Assembly: GCA_963829355.1 (NCBI GenBank)
Contig: CAWHHZ010000008.1
Coordinates: forward strand, 186,001 to 250,000
Reading direction: 5' to 3'
DNA: 64,000 bases
Source: CAWHHZ01 sp963829355
Lineage (GTDB): Bacteria > Acidobacteriota > Thermoanaerobaculia > Gp7-AA8 > JAHWKK01
Position 1 is the first letter of the stretch, and the number at the start of each line of letters is the position of its first letter. The notes beneath the pieces are model-generated. The model saw only the letters and a list, made by a program, of their open reading frames with translations, was not told where the DNA came from and ran no database searches. The position numbers and the translations under genes are program-made. Below are positions 53,678 through 62,016 of this stretch, piece by piece.

Positions 53678-56041
53678 TCACTCTCGCGTCTTGAGAACCT
53701 CCACGAGGTCCAGAGCCCGTATACGACGGTAAATCAGCGCGCCGGAGAAGACTGCTGACGCAACGACGACAATGAGCGCGAATCCCCAGGTCTTTCCCGA
53801 GATGACGAGTGGTATCCGATAGATTTCCGAATCGTAGAAGCTCGAGATGAGCGCAGCCAGTCCATAGCCGATCGCGAAGCCGACAGGGATCGACGCCGCG
53901 GTGAGAATCGCCTGCTCTCCGAAGAGCATCGTCGCGACTTCCCTCCGCGTAAAGCCGAGAACACGGAGACTCGCGAGCTCCCGTCCCCGCTCGGACAGGG
54001 CGATCCGTGCAGAGTTGTAAACCATCCCGACCGCGATGACACACGAGAAGAATATGATCATGAAGGTCGAGATCGACAGGTTCTTCGCGACTGTCTCCTC
54101 GAAACTCTCCAGCACGGCCTGACGCAACGAGACTCCTCCCACGGCAGGAATCCTCTTCAACATTTCGTTGAGATCATCCTCGCGCGCCGGATCGACGGCC
54201 AGCCATGCACCGGAGGCCGTCTTCGGCTCCATGAGGAGCTGCGCGAGCGCATCCTCGTGCATGTACGCCCCGATCCCCATCAATTCGGCAACGATTCTGG
54301 CGACTACGACATCGCGCCTCGGACGATGCCCTTCCAGAACCTCGACGTGCACGAGATCTCCTTCCCGGACGCCGAGAATCTCTGCGAGCTTACGGTTCAG
54401 CACGAGTCCAGCCGGAGGAAGTGAGGCGATGTTCCCTTCTTCGTCTACGAGTCGCCGGAGGTCTGCATCGGGACTGAACCCCGTGATCGAGGCACGCTTC
54501 GTTCTGTGCTCATGAGTGAAGCGCACCGGCACTGAACGGTACGGCTCCACCCGCATGACGCCGGGAAGATTGCCGAGATCGTGAACGACCGTCCAGGACC
54601 TGGGAAGGTTGAAGATCACGTTCACGTCCTCACGCTGGGCCTTGTGAAACTGCAGCTCCATCATCAGATCGATCGCGTCGAACATGAATCGTCCCACGAC
54701 GAGAATCGCAACCGCCATGGCGATGCCGAGAATGGAGATGACGGCTTTCCCCCGTGCCCGGGCGAGATTCCGTACGATGATCCGCCCCGAGGACCCGAGA
54801 AACCGGAAGAGACCGAGTCCCTCGATGATCCCTGGCCGGAATGTCGGCGGCGATTCGGGACGCATCGCCTCGGCCGGAGGGAGCGACACACCCCGCCGCA
54901 CCGCATTGACCGCACCAACGATTGCCGCGAGAGCACTCACGCCGACCCCGGCGGAGATCAGGAGAGGGTCGTAGCTCACCTCCAGCACCGGCAGGTTGAA
55001 GTAGTCCGCATAGATGACGGCGAACTGTTTCGCCAGCCACAGGCCGAGCGGAACTCCGACGATGGTCCCGATGAACACGATGACCAGAGCGAGCTCGGTG
55101 TAGTGAAGACCGACATCGGCGTTCGTATAGCCGAACGCCTTGAGGATCGCGATCTGATCGCGCTGGGTCTGTACGAGTCTCGTCAGAACGATATGAATCA
55201 GGAAGGCGGCAACCGCGAGAAAAATCGTAGGAACGATCGTTCCGGAGACCCGGTTCCCGGCGATCTCATCCGAGAGAAACCGATGGGAAATCTGCTCCTC
55301 GCGATCGTACGCTCCGGTCCCTCCCCACGGCTCGAGAAGCCTGTCGAGAGCGTCGATGATCTCCTGAACGTCTGCGCCCGGGGCCAGCGTCAGCGTGACA
55401 TCGTTGAACGCACCCTCCATGTCCCAGGCCGACTCCAGAGCCTCGTGACTCATCCACATCACACCGAACCGGCGCCGGTCGGGGAAGATGTCAGTCGGCC
55501 TGATCTCGTATACATACTCGGGCGAAAGACCGATTCCGGCGACCCGGAGATCACGCCACGTTCCATTGATCACGGCTCCCAATGTTGATCCGATCTCCAG
55601 TTCGTTGGCCTTCGCGAAGATCTCGCTGACGATCACCTCGTCATCCCGGTCCGGATCGATCCATCGACCTTCCCGTAGCAGGATGTCGTTCATCATCGGA
55701 CGCCGGTGCTCCGGAATCGACGAGAGGCGGCCGGTTGCGGGTTCGTCGAGGCCCGGAATGTCGAGCGTCACGTCCACGACGATGCGCGAGCGCACGGCCG
55801 CGACGCCGGAGATCTTTCTGATGTCAGTCTCGAGTGACGCCGGCGCCCGGCGTGCGTGAGCAAAAACATCGGCGAAACGGTGGCTCGAGTAGTAGCTCTG
55901 CTGGGAGCGCAGCAGCATCTGGTACGCGCTCCACATCGTGACGAGCATCGCGATCCCGCACGCCACGACGAGCGCCACCGCGATCACCTGTCCCCGAAGG
56001 TGAAGAAGGTCGCGAAACAGCTTTCGGTCAAGGGCACGCAT
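53678..56041 (-). CDS. ABC exporter permease with two FtsX domains
   Basis: 787 residues: an N-terminal helix (VIAVALVVACGIAMLVTMWSA), a large periplasmic domain (50-260), three helices of FtsX domain 1 (about 265-400), a second periplasmic part and FtsX domain 2 at the C-terminus (MIIFFSCVIAVGMVYNSARIALSERGREL, then LRVLGFTRREV). Both have the (E)LASLRVLGF or QIAILKAFGYT coupling motif that touches the ATPase. This eight-helix design is common in lipid or lipoprotein exporters. Operon: ATPase, permease, adaptor. Confidence 0.92.
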   Translation of the reverse strand: MRALDRKLFRDLLHLRGQVIAVALVVACGIAMLVTMWSAYQMLLRSQQSYYSSHRFADVFAHARRAPASLETDIRKISGVAAVRSRIVVDVTLDIPGLDEPATGRLSSIPEHRRPMMNDILLREGRWIDPDRDDEVIVSEIFAKANELEIGSTLGAVINGTWRDLRVAGIGLSPEYVYEIRPTDIFPDRRRFGVMWMSHEALESAWDMEGAFNDVTLTLAPGADVQEIIDALDRLLEPWGGTGAYDREEQISHRFLSDEIAGNRVSGTIVPTIFLAVAAFLIHIVLTRLVQTQRDQIAILKAFGYTNADVGLHYTELALVIVFIGTIVGVPLGLWLAKQFAVIYADYFNLPVLEVSYDPLLISAGVGVSALAAIVGAVNAVRRGVSLPPAEAMRPESPPTFRPGIIEGLGLFRFLGSSGRIIVRNLARARGKAVISILGIAMAVAILVVGRFMFDAIDLMMELQFHKAQREDVNVIFNLPRSWTVVHDLGNLPGVMRVEPYRSVPVRFTHEHRTKRASITGFSPDADLRRLVDEEGNIASLPPAGLVLNRKLAEILGVREGDLVHVEVLEGHRPRRDVVVARIVAELMGIGAYMHEDALAQLLMEPKTASGAWLAVDPAREDDLNEMLKRIPAVGGVSLRQAVLESFEETVAKNLSISTFMIIFFSCVIAVGMVYNSARIALSERGRELASLRVLGFTRREVATMLFGEQAILTAASIPVGFAIGYGLAALISSFYDSEIYRIPLVISGKTWGFALIVVVASAVFSGALIYRRIRALDLVEVLKTRE

Positions 56042-56085
56042 TTCAGGGATGGTTCAGCTCAAATGAAAGTGAAGACGCCGCTCCC

Positions 56086-56180
56086 GTCATCCGAAGTGAA
56101 TTGCGGAGGGACCGAGGGCGAGTATGACTCGACGCGATCCTTCGACCGTCCTCCGCTGCGCTCCGGCGGCTCAGGATGAC
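56086..56180. repeat. REP-like palindrome, type A, partial
   Basis: Right half is complete (GCGATCCTTCGACCGTCC, GGCGGCTCAGGATGAC); left end is GTCATCCGAAGTG only. The middle GAATTGCGGAGGGA...GGGCGAGTATGACTC is shared with the copy at 3943-4082. It lies within the exporter operon between the ATPase and permease genes. Confidence 0.8.
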
Positions 56181-56214
56181 TGGCTTTCTTTTTCATCTCA
56201 ACCCACCTCGGCCT

Positions 56215-56937
56215 TCACCACGAAATCTCCGCTGGCGAGATCTTCGCGGTGTTTTTCTCCACTTTGACGATCTGCCCGGATCGCATGTGCAGGACACGGT
56301 CGGCCATCGCGGCGATCGCGGCATTGTGCGTGATGACCGCCGTGGTGGTACCGAGAGACTCGTTCACCCGCTGGATGACCTCGAGCACGATCTTTCCGGT
56401 CCTGTAGTCGAGTGCACCCGTGGGCTCGTCGCAGAGAAGTACCTCAGGATTCTTCGCCACCGCGCGAGCGATCGCCACACGCTGTTGCTCTCCACCCGAC
56501 ATCTGCGCCGGAAAGTGATCGACGCGATCTTCGAGACCGACGAGCGCGAGTGCATCACGAGGATCCATCGGAGCTGTCGCGATCTCGGTGACGAGAGATA
56601 CGTTCTCGAGTGCGGTGAGGGACGGAATCAGGTTGTAGAACTGGAAGACGAAGCCGACGTGCTCACGGCGGTACTTGGTGAGTGTCCTGTCATCGTCTGC
56701 CGTGAGATCGTGATCGCGATAGGAGACCGTGCCGCTCGTCGGGACGTCGAGCCCGCCGAGAATGTTCAGCAATGTCGATTTCCCACTGCCGGACGCTCCG
56801 AGGAGAACGATGAGCTCCCCTTCGAACAGATCGAGGTCGACCGAGCGAAGAGCCTGAACCTCGACCTCCCCCATCTGATAGATCTTCGTCAGACCGCGGG
56901 CGCGGAAAACCGCATCCCCCTGAGGCTGCTCGCTCAC
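56215..56937 (-). CDS. ABC exporter ATPase (MacB/LolD type)
   Basis: Walker A GASGSGKST, Q-loop VFQFYNLIPSLTALENV, signature MSGGEQQRVAIARA and Walker B VLLCDEPTGALD are all intact. GTG 56937 (SEQPQGDAVFRARGLTKIY) is a plausible start; ATG 56979 would add 14 basic residues; neither has a good ribosome site. First gene of the exporter operon. Confidence 0.92.
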   Translation of the reverse strand: MSEQPQGDAVFRARGLTKIYQMGEVEVQALRSVDLDLFEGELIVLLGASGSGKSTLLNILGGLDVPTSGTVSYRDHDLTADDDRTLTKYRREHVGFVFQFYNLIPSLTALENVSLVTEIATAPMDPRDALALVGLEDRVDHFPAQMSGGEQQRVAIARAVAKNPEVLLCDEPTGALDYRTGKIVLEVIQRVNESLGTTTAVITHNAAIAAMADRVLHMRSGQIVKVEKNTAKISPAEISW

Positions 56938-56973
56938 GCCGCTATCGTATGACAATCGGCCACCGCGCCTAGG

Positions 56974-57138
56974 TGTCATCTGGAATGCCGACAGGCAGGA
57001 CGTACGCGATCTTCGCTCTGAGTGCCGCCGGAGCGCAGCGGGAGGACGGTCGAAGGATCTTGGGATTATGCGATACAGAGTCCGGGAGATTTGCCGGCAG
57101 TCAGGACGTACGCGATCCTTCGCTGCGCTCAGGATGAC
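56974..57138. repeat. REP-like palindrome, type A, rearranged
   Basis: Left end GTCATCTGGAATGCCGAC is degenerate; inner parts GCCGCCGGAGCGCAGCG, GAGGACGGTCGAAGGATC and right end GATCCTTCGCTGCGCTCAGGATGAC are conserved. GGACGTACGCGATC occurs twice, so it may be two fused copies. It lies between the phosphatase gene stop and the ABC ATPase start. Confidence 0.75.
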
Positions 57139-57148
57139 GATCGGCGAA

Positions 57149-59086
57149 TCAGATCAGCACGGGCTGCGACTCTGCGAGAACAGGTTCTTCGGCTTTCACC
57201 GGGCACTCGAATTTCAGGATCATGATCGTGCGGTCGTCGTCGGGAGCGATCCCTTTGCTGTGGTCGGCGACTGCGAGCAGAATCGATTCCTTGATGCGCT
57301 CCGGATCGTCCTCGACCATGAACGAAAGAATCTCTTCCAGCCGGTCGAAACCGAACGGGTTTCCTTCCGGATCGAGCGCCTCGATGATGCCGTCGGACAA
57401 GTACACCACGCAGTCACCATAGAGAAGATCGAGCTCCACTGTCTTCGACTGCAGCTTCGGCCGCACACCGAGGGGGAGCGACGGAACCTCCATCGCGCGG
57501 GGCGGCTCTCCCTTTCGCAGAACGTAAGGAAAGAGATGTCCGGCATTTGTGTGGCGGATCGTGCCCAGCTCCATGTCGAAGACAGTGAATGCGAGAGTCA
57601 TGAAGGCACGCTTCTCGGTCGAGTCGAAGACGAGCTCGTTCAGCCGGCGGAAGAGAGAGCTCTCATCGGCTCCTTCGTCGACGAGCGTGGTGAGAGCCGC
57701 CTTCACCATGGCCATGACGAGTCCCGTCGAAAGACCGTGCCCCGAGACGTCGCCGATTGCGACCGCGAATCGTCTCCCCTCCAGATCGAAGACGTCGTAG
57801 TAATCACCGCCGATCGATGCGGTCGGCTCGAAATGGGCGGAGAACGAGATTCCCTCGAAGTCCGGTCCTCCCTTCGGAAGCAGGTTCTGCTGGATGTCGG
57901 CGGCAATCGCGATTTCGCTCTGCAGACGCTCCTTCTCCGCCACACTCTCCAGTAGCGAGGAGATCGATCCGGTCATCCGGTCGAACGACTGGGCCAGATC
58001 ACCGAGCTGGTTACGGCGAGGCATATTGATCCGGTAGCTGAAGTCTCCCCGCTCGACCGCACTGGTTCCCTTCTCGATTCGGTTGATCGCTCTGGTGATC
58101 GAGAAAATCAGTCCCGCCGCCAGTAGCGTCGCCAGAATGTAAACGAGCAGAAGGGAGAGCGACAGCCCGAGAATCGTCCCGAGGAGGATGTCGAGATACC
58201 TGGAGCTTCCGAGATAGAAGTTGAAGAGATTCGTGTACGGGTTGAGGATTGCGAACAGGAGAATCTGGTCAGTCTCTTCTCCGGTACTCCAGCCGATCAG
58301 AGCCGGTGTCGAGTCGGCCCAGAAGATCGCTCTCATGCTCAAACCACTCGTGAAAAACTCACCCAGAAGATTCTCGTCGACAGACTCAGCGGTCTCGAAG
58401 CTGTAGGAGTCGGGACCATCCTGCCGCGCGATCGTTCTGATGAACTTCATGCCGCTCCGGTGCTCGAAGTAGGACCGGTAGGTATCGTCGAGAGGGACGA
58501 CGAGCGCGACTGTCCTGCTCCGCCCGTCGAGGTCGTACCGCTTCGCGGAAACGATGACGGGCTTCTCTTCGCGTTCAAGCAGCCCGAGGAACGAGCCGGA
58601 GCGAAGCCACTCTGGAAGGGTCGCGGCCGAACCGCGAGACGTGTCGTAGACCTCGACGCTGCTCGGCAGCTCACCCGGAAGCTGGCCGGTGAGCGCGTAC
58701 TCGACATTCGCCTGCTCGAGTCTCGAAAGATCCGATCTCCGCTCAGAGCGGAATGAGGCCTGGCTGAGAACACCCGCTCCGATATAACCGGTCACCACGA
58801 GCAGAATCGCGAAAAAGATGAATGGCAGGACCCCGATCAGCGCATAGCTGAGTGCCAGCCTCGACCCCACTCTCCAGAACAGCTTGTGAAGAATGAAGCG
58901 GAACACCGCGATGATCAGCAGGAAGCTCGTGACGATCAGGACGAGCAGCGCCGAGGAGTAGCTGAACGCGAGGATGCGATCGAGTGGACCGAAGCCGGAG
59001 ACCAGCGCGTCGACGCGGCTCAGCACGACCACGGCTGCAATCGAGATCAGCCAGATCGTGAGCAGGGATTTTTTTCTCGTCGTCAT
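57149..59086 (-). CDS. Membrane PP2C-type phosphatase (RsbU/SpoIIE) with HAMP domain
   Basis: 645 residues: three N-terminal helices, a periplasmic sensor (about 110-290), another helix (VYILATLLAAGLIFSI), HAMP (RAINRIEKGTSAVERGDFSYRI), coiled coil and a SpoIIE-type phosphatase: IAADIQQNLLPKGGPDFEG, GGDYYDVFDLEGRRFAVAIGDVSGHGLS, SDGIIEALDPEGNPFG, DDDRTIMILKF. The metal-binding Asp residues are present. Such enzymes free anti-anti-sigma or STAS proteins. It is the only RsbU-like protein in the window, and could be a target of the RsbT module, although it has no RsbT-binding N-domain. Confidence 0.92.
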   Translation of the reverse strand: MTTRKKSLLTIWLISIAAVVVLSRVDALVSGFGPLDRILAFSYSSALLVLIVTSFLLIIAVFRFILHKLFWRVGSRLALSYALIGVLPFIFFAILLVVTGYIGAGVLSQASFRSERRSDLSRLEQANVEYALTGQLPGELPSSVEVYDTSRGSAATLPEWLRSGSFLGLLEREEKPVIVSAKRYDLDGRSRTVALVVPLDDTYRSYFEHRSGMKFIRTIARQDGPDSYSFETAESVDENLLGEFFTSGLSMRAIFWADSTPALIGWSTGEETDQILLFAILNPYTNLFNFYLGSSRYLDILLGTILGLSLSLLLVYILATLLAAGLIFSITRAINRIEKGTSAVERGDFSYRINMPRRNQLGDLAQSFDRMTGSISSLLESVAEKERLQSEIAIAADIQQNLLPKGGPDFEGISFSAHFEPTASIGGDYYDVFDLEGRRFAVAIGDVSGHGLSTGLVMAMVKAALTTLVDEGADESSLFRRLNELVFDSTEKRAFMTLAFTVFDMELGTIRHTNAGHLFPYVLRKGEPPRAMEVPSLPLGVRPKLQSKTVELDLLYGDCVVYLSDGIIEALDPEGNPFGFDRLEEILSFMVEDDPERIKESILLAVADHSKGIAPDDDRTIMILKFECPVKAEEPVLAESQPVLI

Positions 59087-59157
59087 CTAAATCACTGTAG
59101 AAGCAGATTCCTCGGCTAACATTATGGCAGCCGATCGCATCAGTCGGAGAGGCGTCT

Positions 59158-60102
59158 ATGAACTCATACGAAACAGGACCGCAGGAGTTCCGCCCGAAAC
59201 CGACCTTTCTCTCCCTGCTGTTCTTCGGTATTGCAGCATTCCTCCTCGCGGACCTCGCTCAGGCGATCCTCACCTGGATGATCGAAACTGCCATCGCGTG
59301 GAACAGCGGATGGAAGGAGGTCTGGATCGTCGATATCGCAGTTCTGACAGATCCCGGCTCTCCCTTCTACGTCTCACCGCCTCTGGATGCACCATGGATT
59401 TACGCGACTCACATCGTTGCGGTTTCATTTCTGGTGCTGGGCGCGGCGCTCGTCTATCTGTGGCCCACCCAGTCCACGCTTGCATCGAGGATGTACGTCC
59501 ACCTGAGCGCGATTCTGTTCATTCTGAAAGGGACGATCGCCATTCCTCTCGAGCGGACTGAGATTCTGAAGCGTGCGGATCACATCACCATTGTGGCAGC
59601 CGTTGCCATCATCACTCTCGGAGCCATCACGCTACTCGCAGTTCAACGCAGCCTCCTCGTCCTGCTTCAGCAGTTCTGGGACCTGTTCACCTGGCGGGAA
59701 CGAATCGCTCTCTTCGCGATTGTCGAGCTCCCCGGACTGCTCCTTCTCGCCATCGTCTACTGGTTCAATGCTTTCGTGGGGGGTGCGGCGGCGGTTTTGC
59801 TGACCGCGATCGTCCTGATCGTCGGAACGCTCCGGTACTCGCGGCGGACCATCTATGAGCGGGTCCGCACCCACACCATCGTGCGGGCCACCGTCGTTCT
59901 CTGGATCCTCGCAACCGCCGGCATCACCGTGACAGCCTGGTTCTTCGGGGCTCCTCTGATCGAGCGTCCACGCCACGCTCTCACATGGTCCGCAACGAGA
60001 GGCGTCGCTCTGCAGTCGCACTCGGAAATACTCCAGCAACAACTCCGCGACCCAGCAAAACTCGACGACGAACCAGCCATCCGGTGGTCAAAAGAACGCT
60101 GA
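59158..60102 (+). CDS. Multi-pass membrane protein, function unknown
   Basis: 314 residues with about seven membrane helices (FLSLLFFGIAAFLLADLAQAIL near the start, AIVELPGLLLLAIVYWF later) and a hydrophilic tail. GGAGAGG precedes ATG 59158. It is divergent from the phosphatase gene with only 71 bp between, so they may share regulation. No family recognised. Confidence 0.8.
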   Translation: MNSYETGPQEFRPKPTFLSLLFFGIAAFLLADLAQAILTWMIETAIAWNSGWKEVWIVDIAVLTDPGSPFYVSPPLDAPWIYATHIVAVSFLVLGAALVYLWPTQSTLASRMYVHLSAILFILKGTIAIPLERTEILKRADHITIVAAVAIITLGAITLLAVQRSLLVLLQQFWDLFTWRERIALFAIVELPGLLLLAIVYWFNAFVGGAAAVLLTAIVLIVGTLRYSRRTIYERVRTHTIVRATVVLWILATAGITVTAWFFGAPLIERPRHALTWSATRGVALQSHSEILQQQLRDPAKLDDEPAIRWSKER

Positions 60103-60105
60103 GGT

Positions 60106-60166
60106 CAGTCGTCAGTCAACAGTCGACAGTCGACTGTTGACTGACGACTGACGACTGACGACTGAA
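60106..60166. repeat. Perfect palindrome built from 7-bp units
   Basis: 60106-60150 is a perfect palindrome with 22-bp arms and a 1-base centre, made of CAGTCGT/CAGTCAA/CAGTCGA units and their complements; ACTGACG units continue to about 60166. It begins three bases after the stop at 60102 and ends about 40 bp before the xth gene. It would form a very strong hairpin in RNA. Confidence 0.85.
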
Positions 60167-60207
60167 CCCCTTGACCGGAGGCGCGCGCTTCGCAAAGACT
60201 CACGGCC

Positions 60208-60954
60208 ATGAAGATCGCCACGTGGAACGTAAACGGAATCCGAGCCAGGGAACAGCAGTTCGCCGACTGGATCGCGGAAGAAGCGCCCGACATCGTCTGC
60301 CTGCAGGAGATCAAGGCATCTCTCGAGAAGATCCCCGAGACCATCTGCGAGATGGCGGACTTCAACTGCTACTGGCACGGATCCGGTGGCTATTCCGGTG
60401 TCGGCCTTCACATCCGCACCTCTCTCGCCGACAGCGTCGAATTCTTTCATCCGGACTTCGATCTCGAGAACCGTATCGTCTGCGCCCGCTTCGGATCGAC
60501 GACCGTCGCCTCAATCTACGTTCCGAACGGAGGGAAGGACTTCGAGGCGAAGATGGAGTTCCTCGAGCAGATGGAGCAGTTCTCCCGGGACGAGATCCGC
60601 GCCGGCCGTGAGCTCATCCTGTGTGGGGACATGAATGTCACCCGCTCGGACATGGACGTGCATCCGAAGGAGCGGAAGCCGCGCTCGATTGGACAACTGC
60701 CCATCGAAAGAGAGATCTTCAACCGCATGATCGATGACCATTTCGAAGATCTCGGCCGAAAATTCGCGCCAGAAGACGACGGTCTCTTCACGTGGTGGGC
60801 CCCGTGGAGAAACATGCGCCAACGCAACATCGGCTGGCGGCTCGACTATATCTTCGCCACACCCGCGACCGCTGCCCGCGCAACCTCATGCGTGGTCCGA
60901 CCGGAAATCGGGACGAGCGACCACGCACCCGTCGTCGCCGAGATCTCCGAGTGA
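60208..60954 (+). CDS. xthA: Exodeoxyribonuclease III
   Basis: An AP endonuclease and 3'-5' exonuclease for base-excision repair. KIATWNVNGIRAREQQ, CLQEIKA (metal Glu), YSGVGLHIR, ILCGDMNVTRSDMDVHP (catalytic Asp/Asn), DDGLFTWWAPWRNMRQRNIGWRLDYIF and TSDHAPV (Asp-His) are all present. 248 residues, the normal length. Its stop overlaps the next gene start by one base. Confidence 0.96.
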   Translation: MKIATWNVNGIRAREQQFADWIAEEAPDIVCLQEIKASLEKIPETICEMADFNCYWHGSGGYSGVGLHIRTSLADSVEFFHPDFDLENRIVCARFGSTTVASIYVPNGGKDFEAKMEFLEQMEQFSRDEIRAGRELILCGDMNVTRSDMDVHPKERKPRSIGQLPIEREIFNRMIDDHFEDLGRKFAPEDDGLFTWWAPWRNMRQRNIGWRLDYIFATPATAARATSCVVRPEIGTSDHAPVVAEISE

Positions 60955-61952
60955 TGAGATCGTCATTCCCCCTTCTCCCTCTGCTCGGTCTGCTGACCAT
61001 CGCCGGCATCTCGGGCTGCTGCACATCGCGGCCATCCATCCCGGAATCAGCGCCTCTCGAGACTCAGATCGAAGGAGTGGCCGTGTTGAATGTCGACCTC
61101 GACCTCGTCGACGAGAAGCGCTCGCGCGAGGTACCGATCCGCATCTATCTCCCGGAAGACCAGAAGGGCCCGATGCCAATCGTCTTCGTCTCCCATGGAA
61201 TCGGCGAGTCCCGCTCCTCCTACGAGTGGCTGGGGCGCGCCCTCGCTTCCCGTGGTTACGTCGTGATCCATCCGACCCATCGTGGCACCGATCGAGACAA
61301 ACTCGAGGAGGGGTGGATCGCGATGTACAAGGCCACCAAAAACAGGGAGAACTGGATCAACCGGCCCCTCGACATCACCTTCATCCTCGACCAGATTGAA
61401 TCGATCGAAGCTGCCGATCCGCGGCTGAAGGGCGCCTTCGATATCGATCGTGTCGGAGTCGTCGGTCATTCCGCAGGTGCATGGACCGCGGCGGCAATTG
61501 GAGGAGTCGACCTCGAATCGGGCGACAACCTGCGCGACCCGAGAGTCGACGCTATCGCCCCGCTCTCGATGCCGAAGACCAGATCAGTGGAGCCGGAAGA
61601 GGCATGGTCGTCCCTCACACTGCCGGCACTTCACATGACCGGCACCTGCGACCGCCAGATCATCTGGGTGACATTCCCTTCTCATCGACGGATTCCGTGG
61701 GAGAACGGCGTCGCCGACGATCAGTATCTGCTGACGCTCGAGGGAGGGCAGCACACGACCTTCTCAAACAAGTTCGATCCCGCGAAGCGAACCCAGGCGG
61801 CGCTCCAGGTCGTGACCGTTCAGGCGGTCGCTGCCTTTCTCGACGCGTACGTCGCGGGTGACGAAAAGCGTCGCGAAGAGCTGCGCTCTGGAGCGTTCGA
61901 AGAGATTGCTCCAACGCTGATGCAGGTCGAACAAAGACCGCCGATCGAGTGA
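60954..61952 (+). CDS. Lipoprotein alpha/beta hydrolase (PAF-acetylhydrolase-like)
   Basis: A lipoprotein signal with the lipobox ISGC (LLTIAGISGCCTS) and an alpha/beta hydrolase fold: PMPIVFVSHGIGESRSSYEWL, RGYVVIHPTHRGTD, the nucleophile elbow GVVGHSAGAW, and the C-terminal His in EGGQHTTFSN. This resembles the platelet-activating-factor acetylhydrolase/dienelactone hydrolase group. 332 residues from ATG 60954. Substrate unknown. Confidence 0.85.
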   Translation: MRSSFPLLPLLGLLTIAGISGCCTSRPSIPESAPLETQIEGVAVLNVDLDLVDEKRSREVPIRIYLPEDQKGPMPIVFVSHGIGESRSSYEWLGRALASRGYVVIHPTHRGTDRDKLEEGWIAMYKATKNRENWINRPLDITFILDQIESIEAADPRLKGAFDIDRVGVVGHSAGAWTAAAIGGVDLESGDNLRDPRVDAIAPLSMPKTRSVEPEEAWSSLTLPALHMTGTCDRQIIWVTFPSHRRIPWENGVADDQYLLTLEGGQHTTFSNKFDPAKRTQAALQVVTVQAVAAFLDAYVAGDEKRREELRSGAFEEIAPTLMQVEQRPPIE

Positions 61953-62016
61953 CCCCTGATCGACACCGTGACGATCGCCGGTATAAACTTGCGCGGAATT
62001 CGTCTGAACCAAAGCA

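Noticed and set aside
54581..55588. 335-codon open frame antisense to the ABC permease
   Set aside because: Codon-mirror shadow of the real gene; the product is His/Arg/Pro-rich with no domain, whereas the minus strand has a clear FtsX permease.
56974..57138. Rho-independent terminator pair between the ABC ATPase and phosphatase genes
   Set aside because: The palindrome is a REP copy; it has no T-run and its arms match the family consensus, so no separate terminator is claimed.
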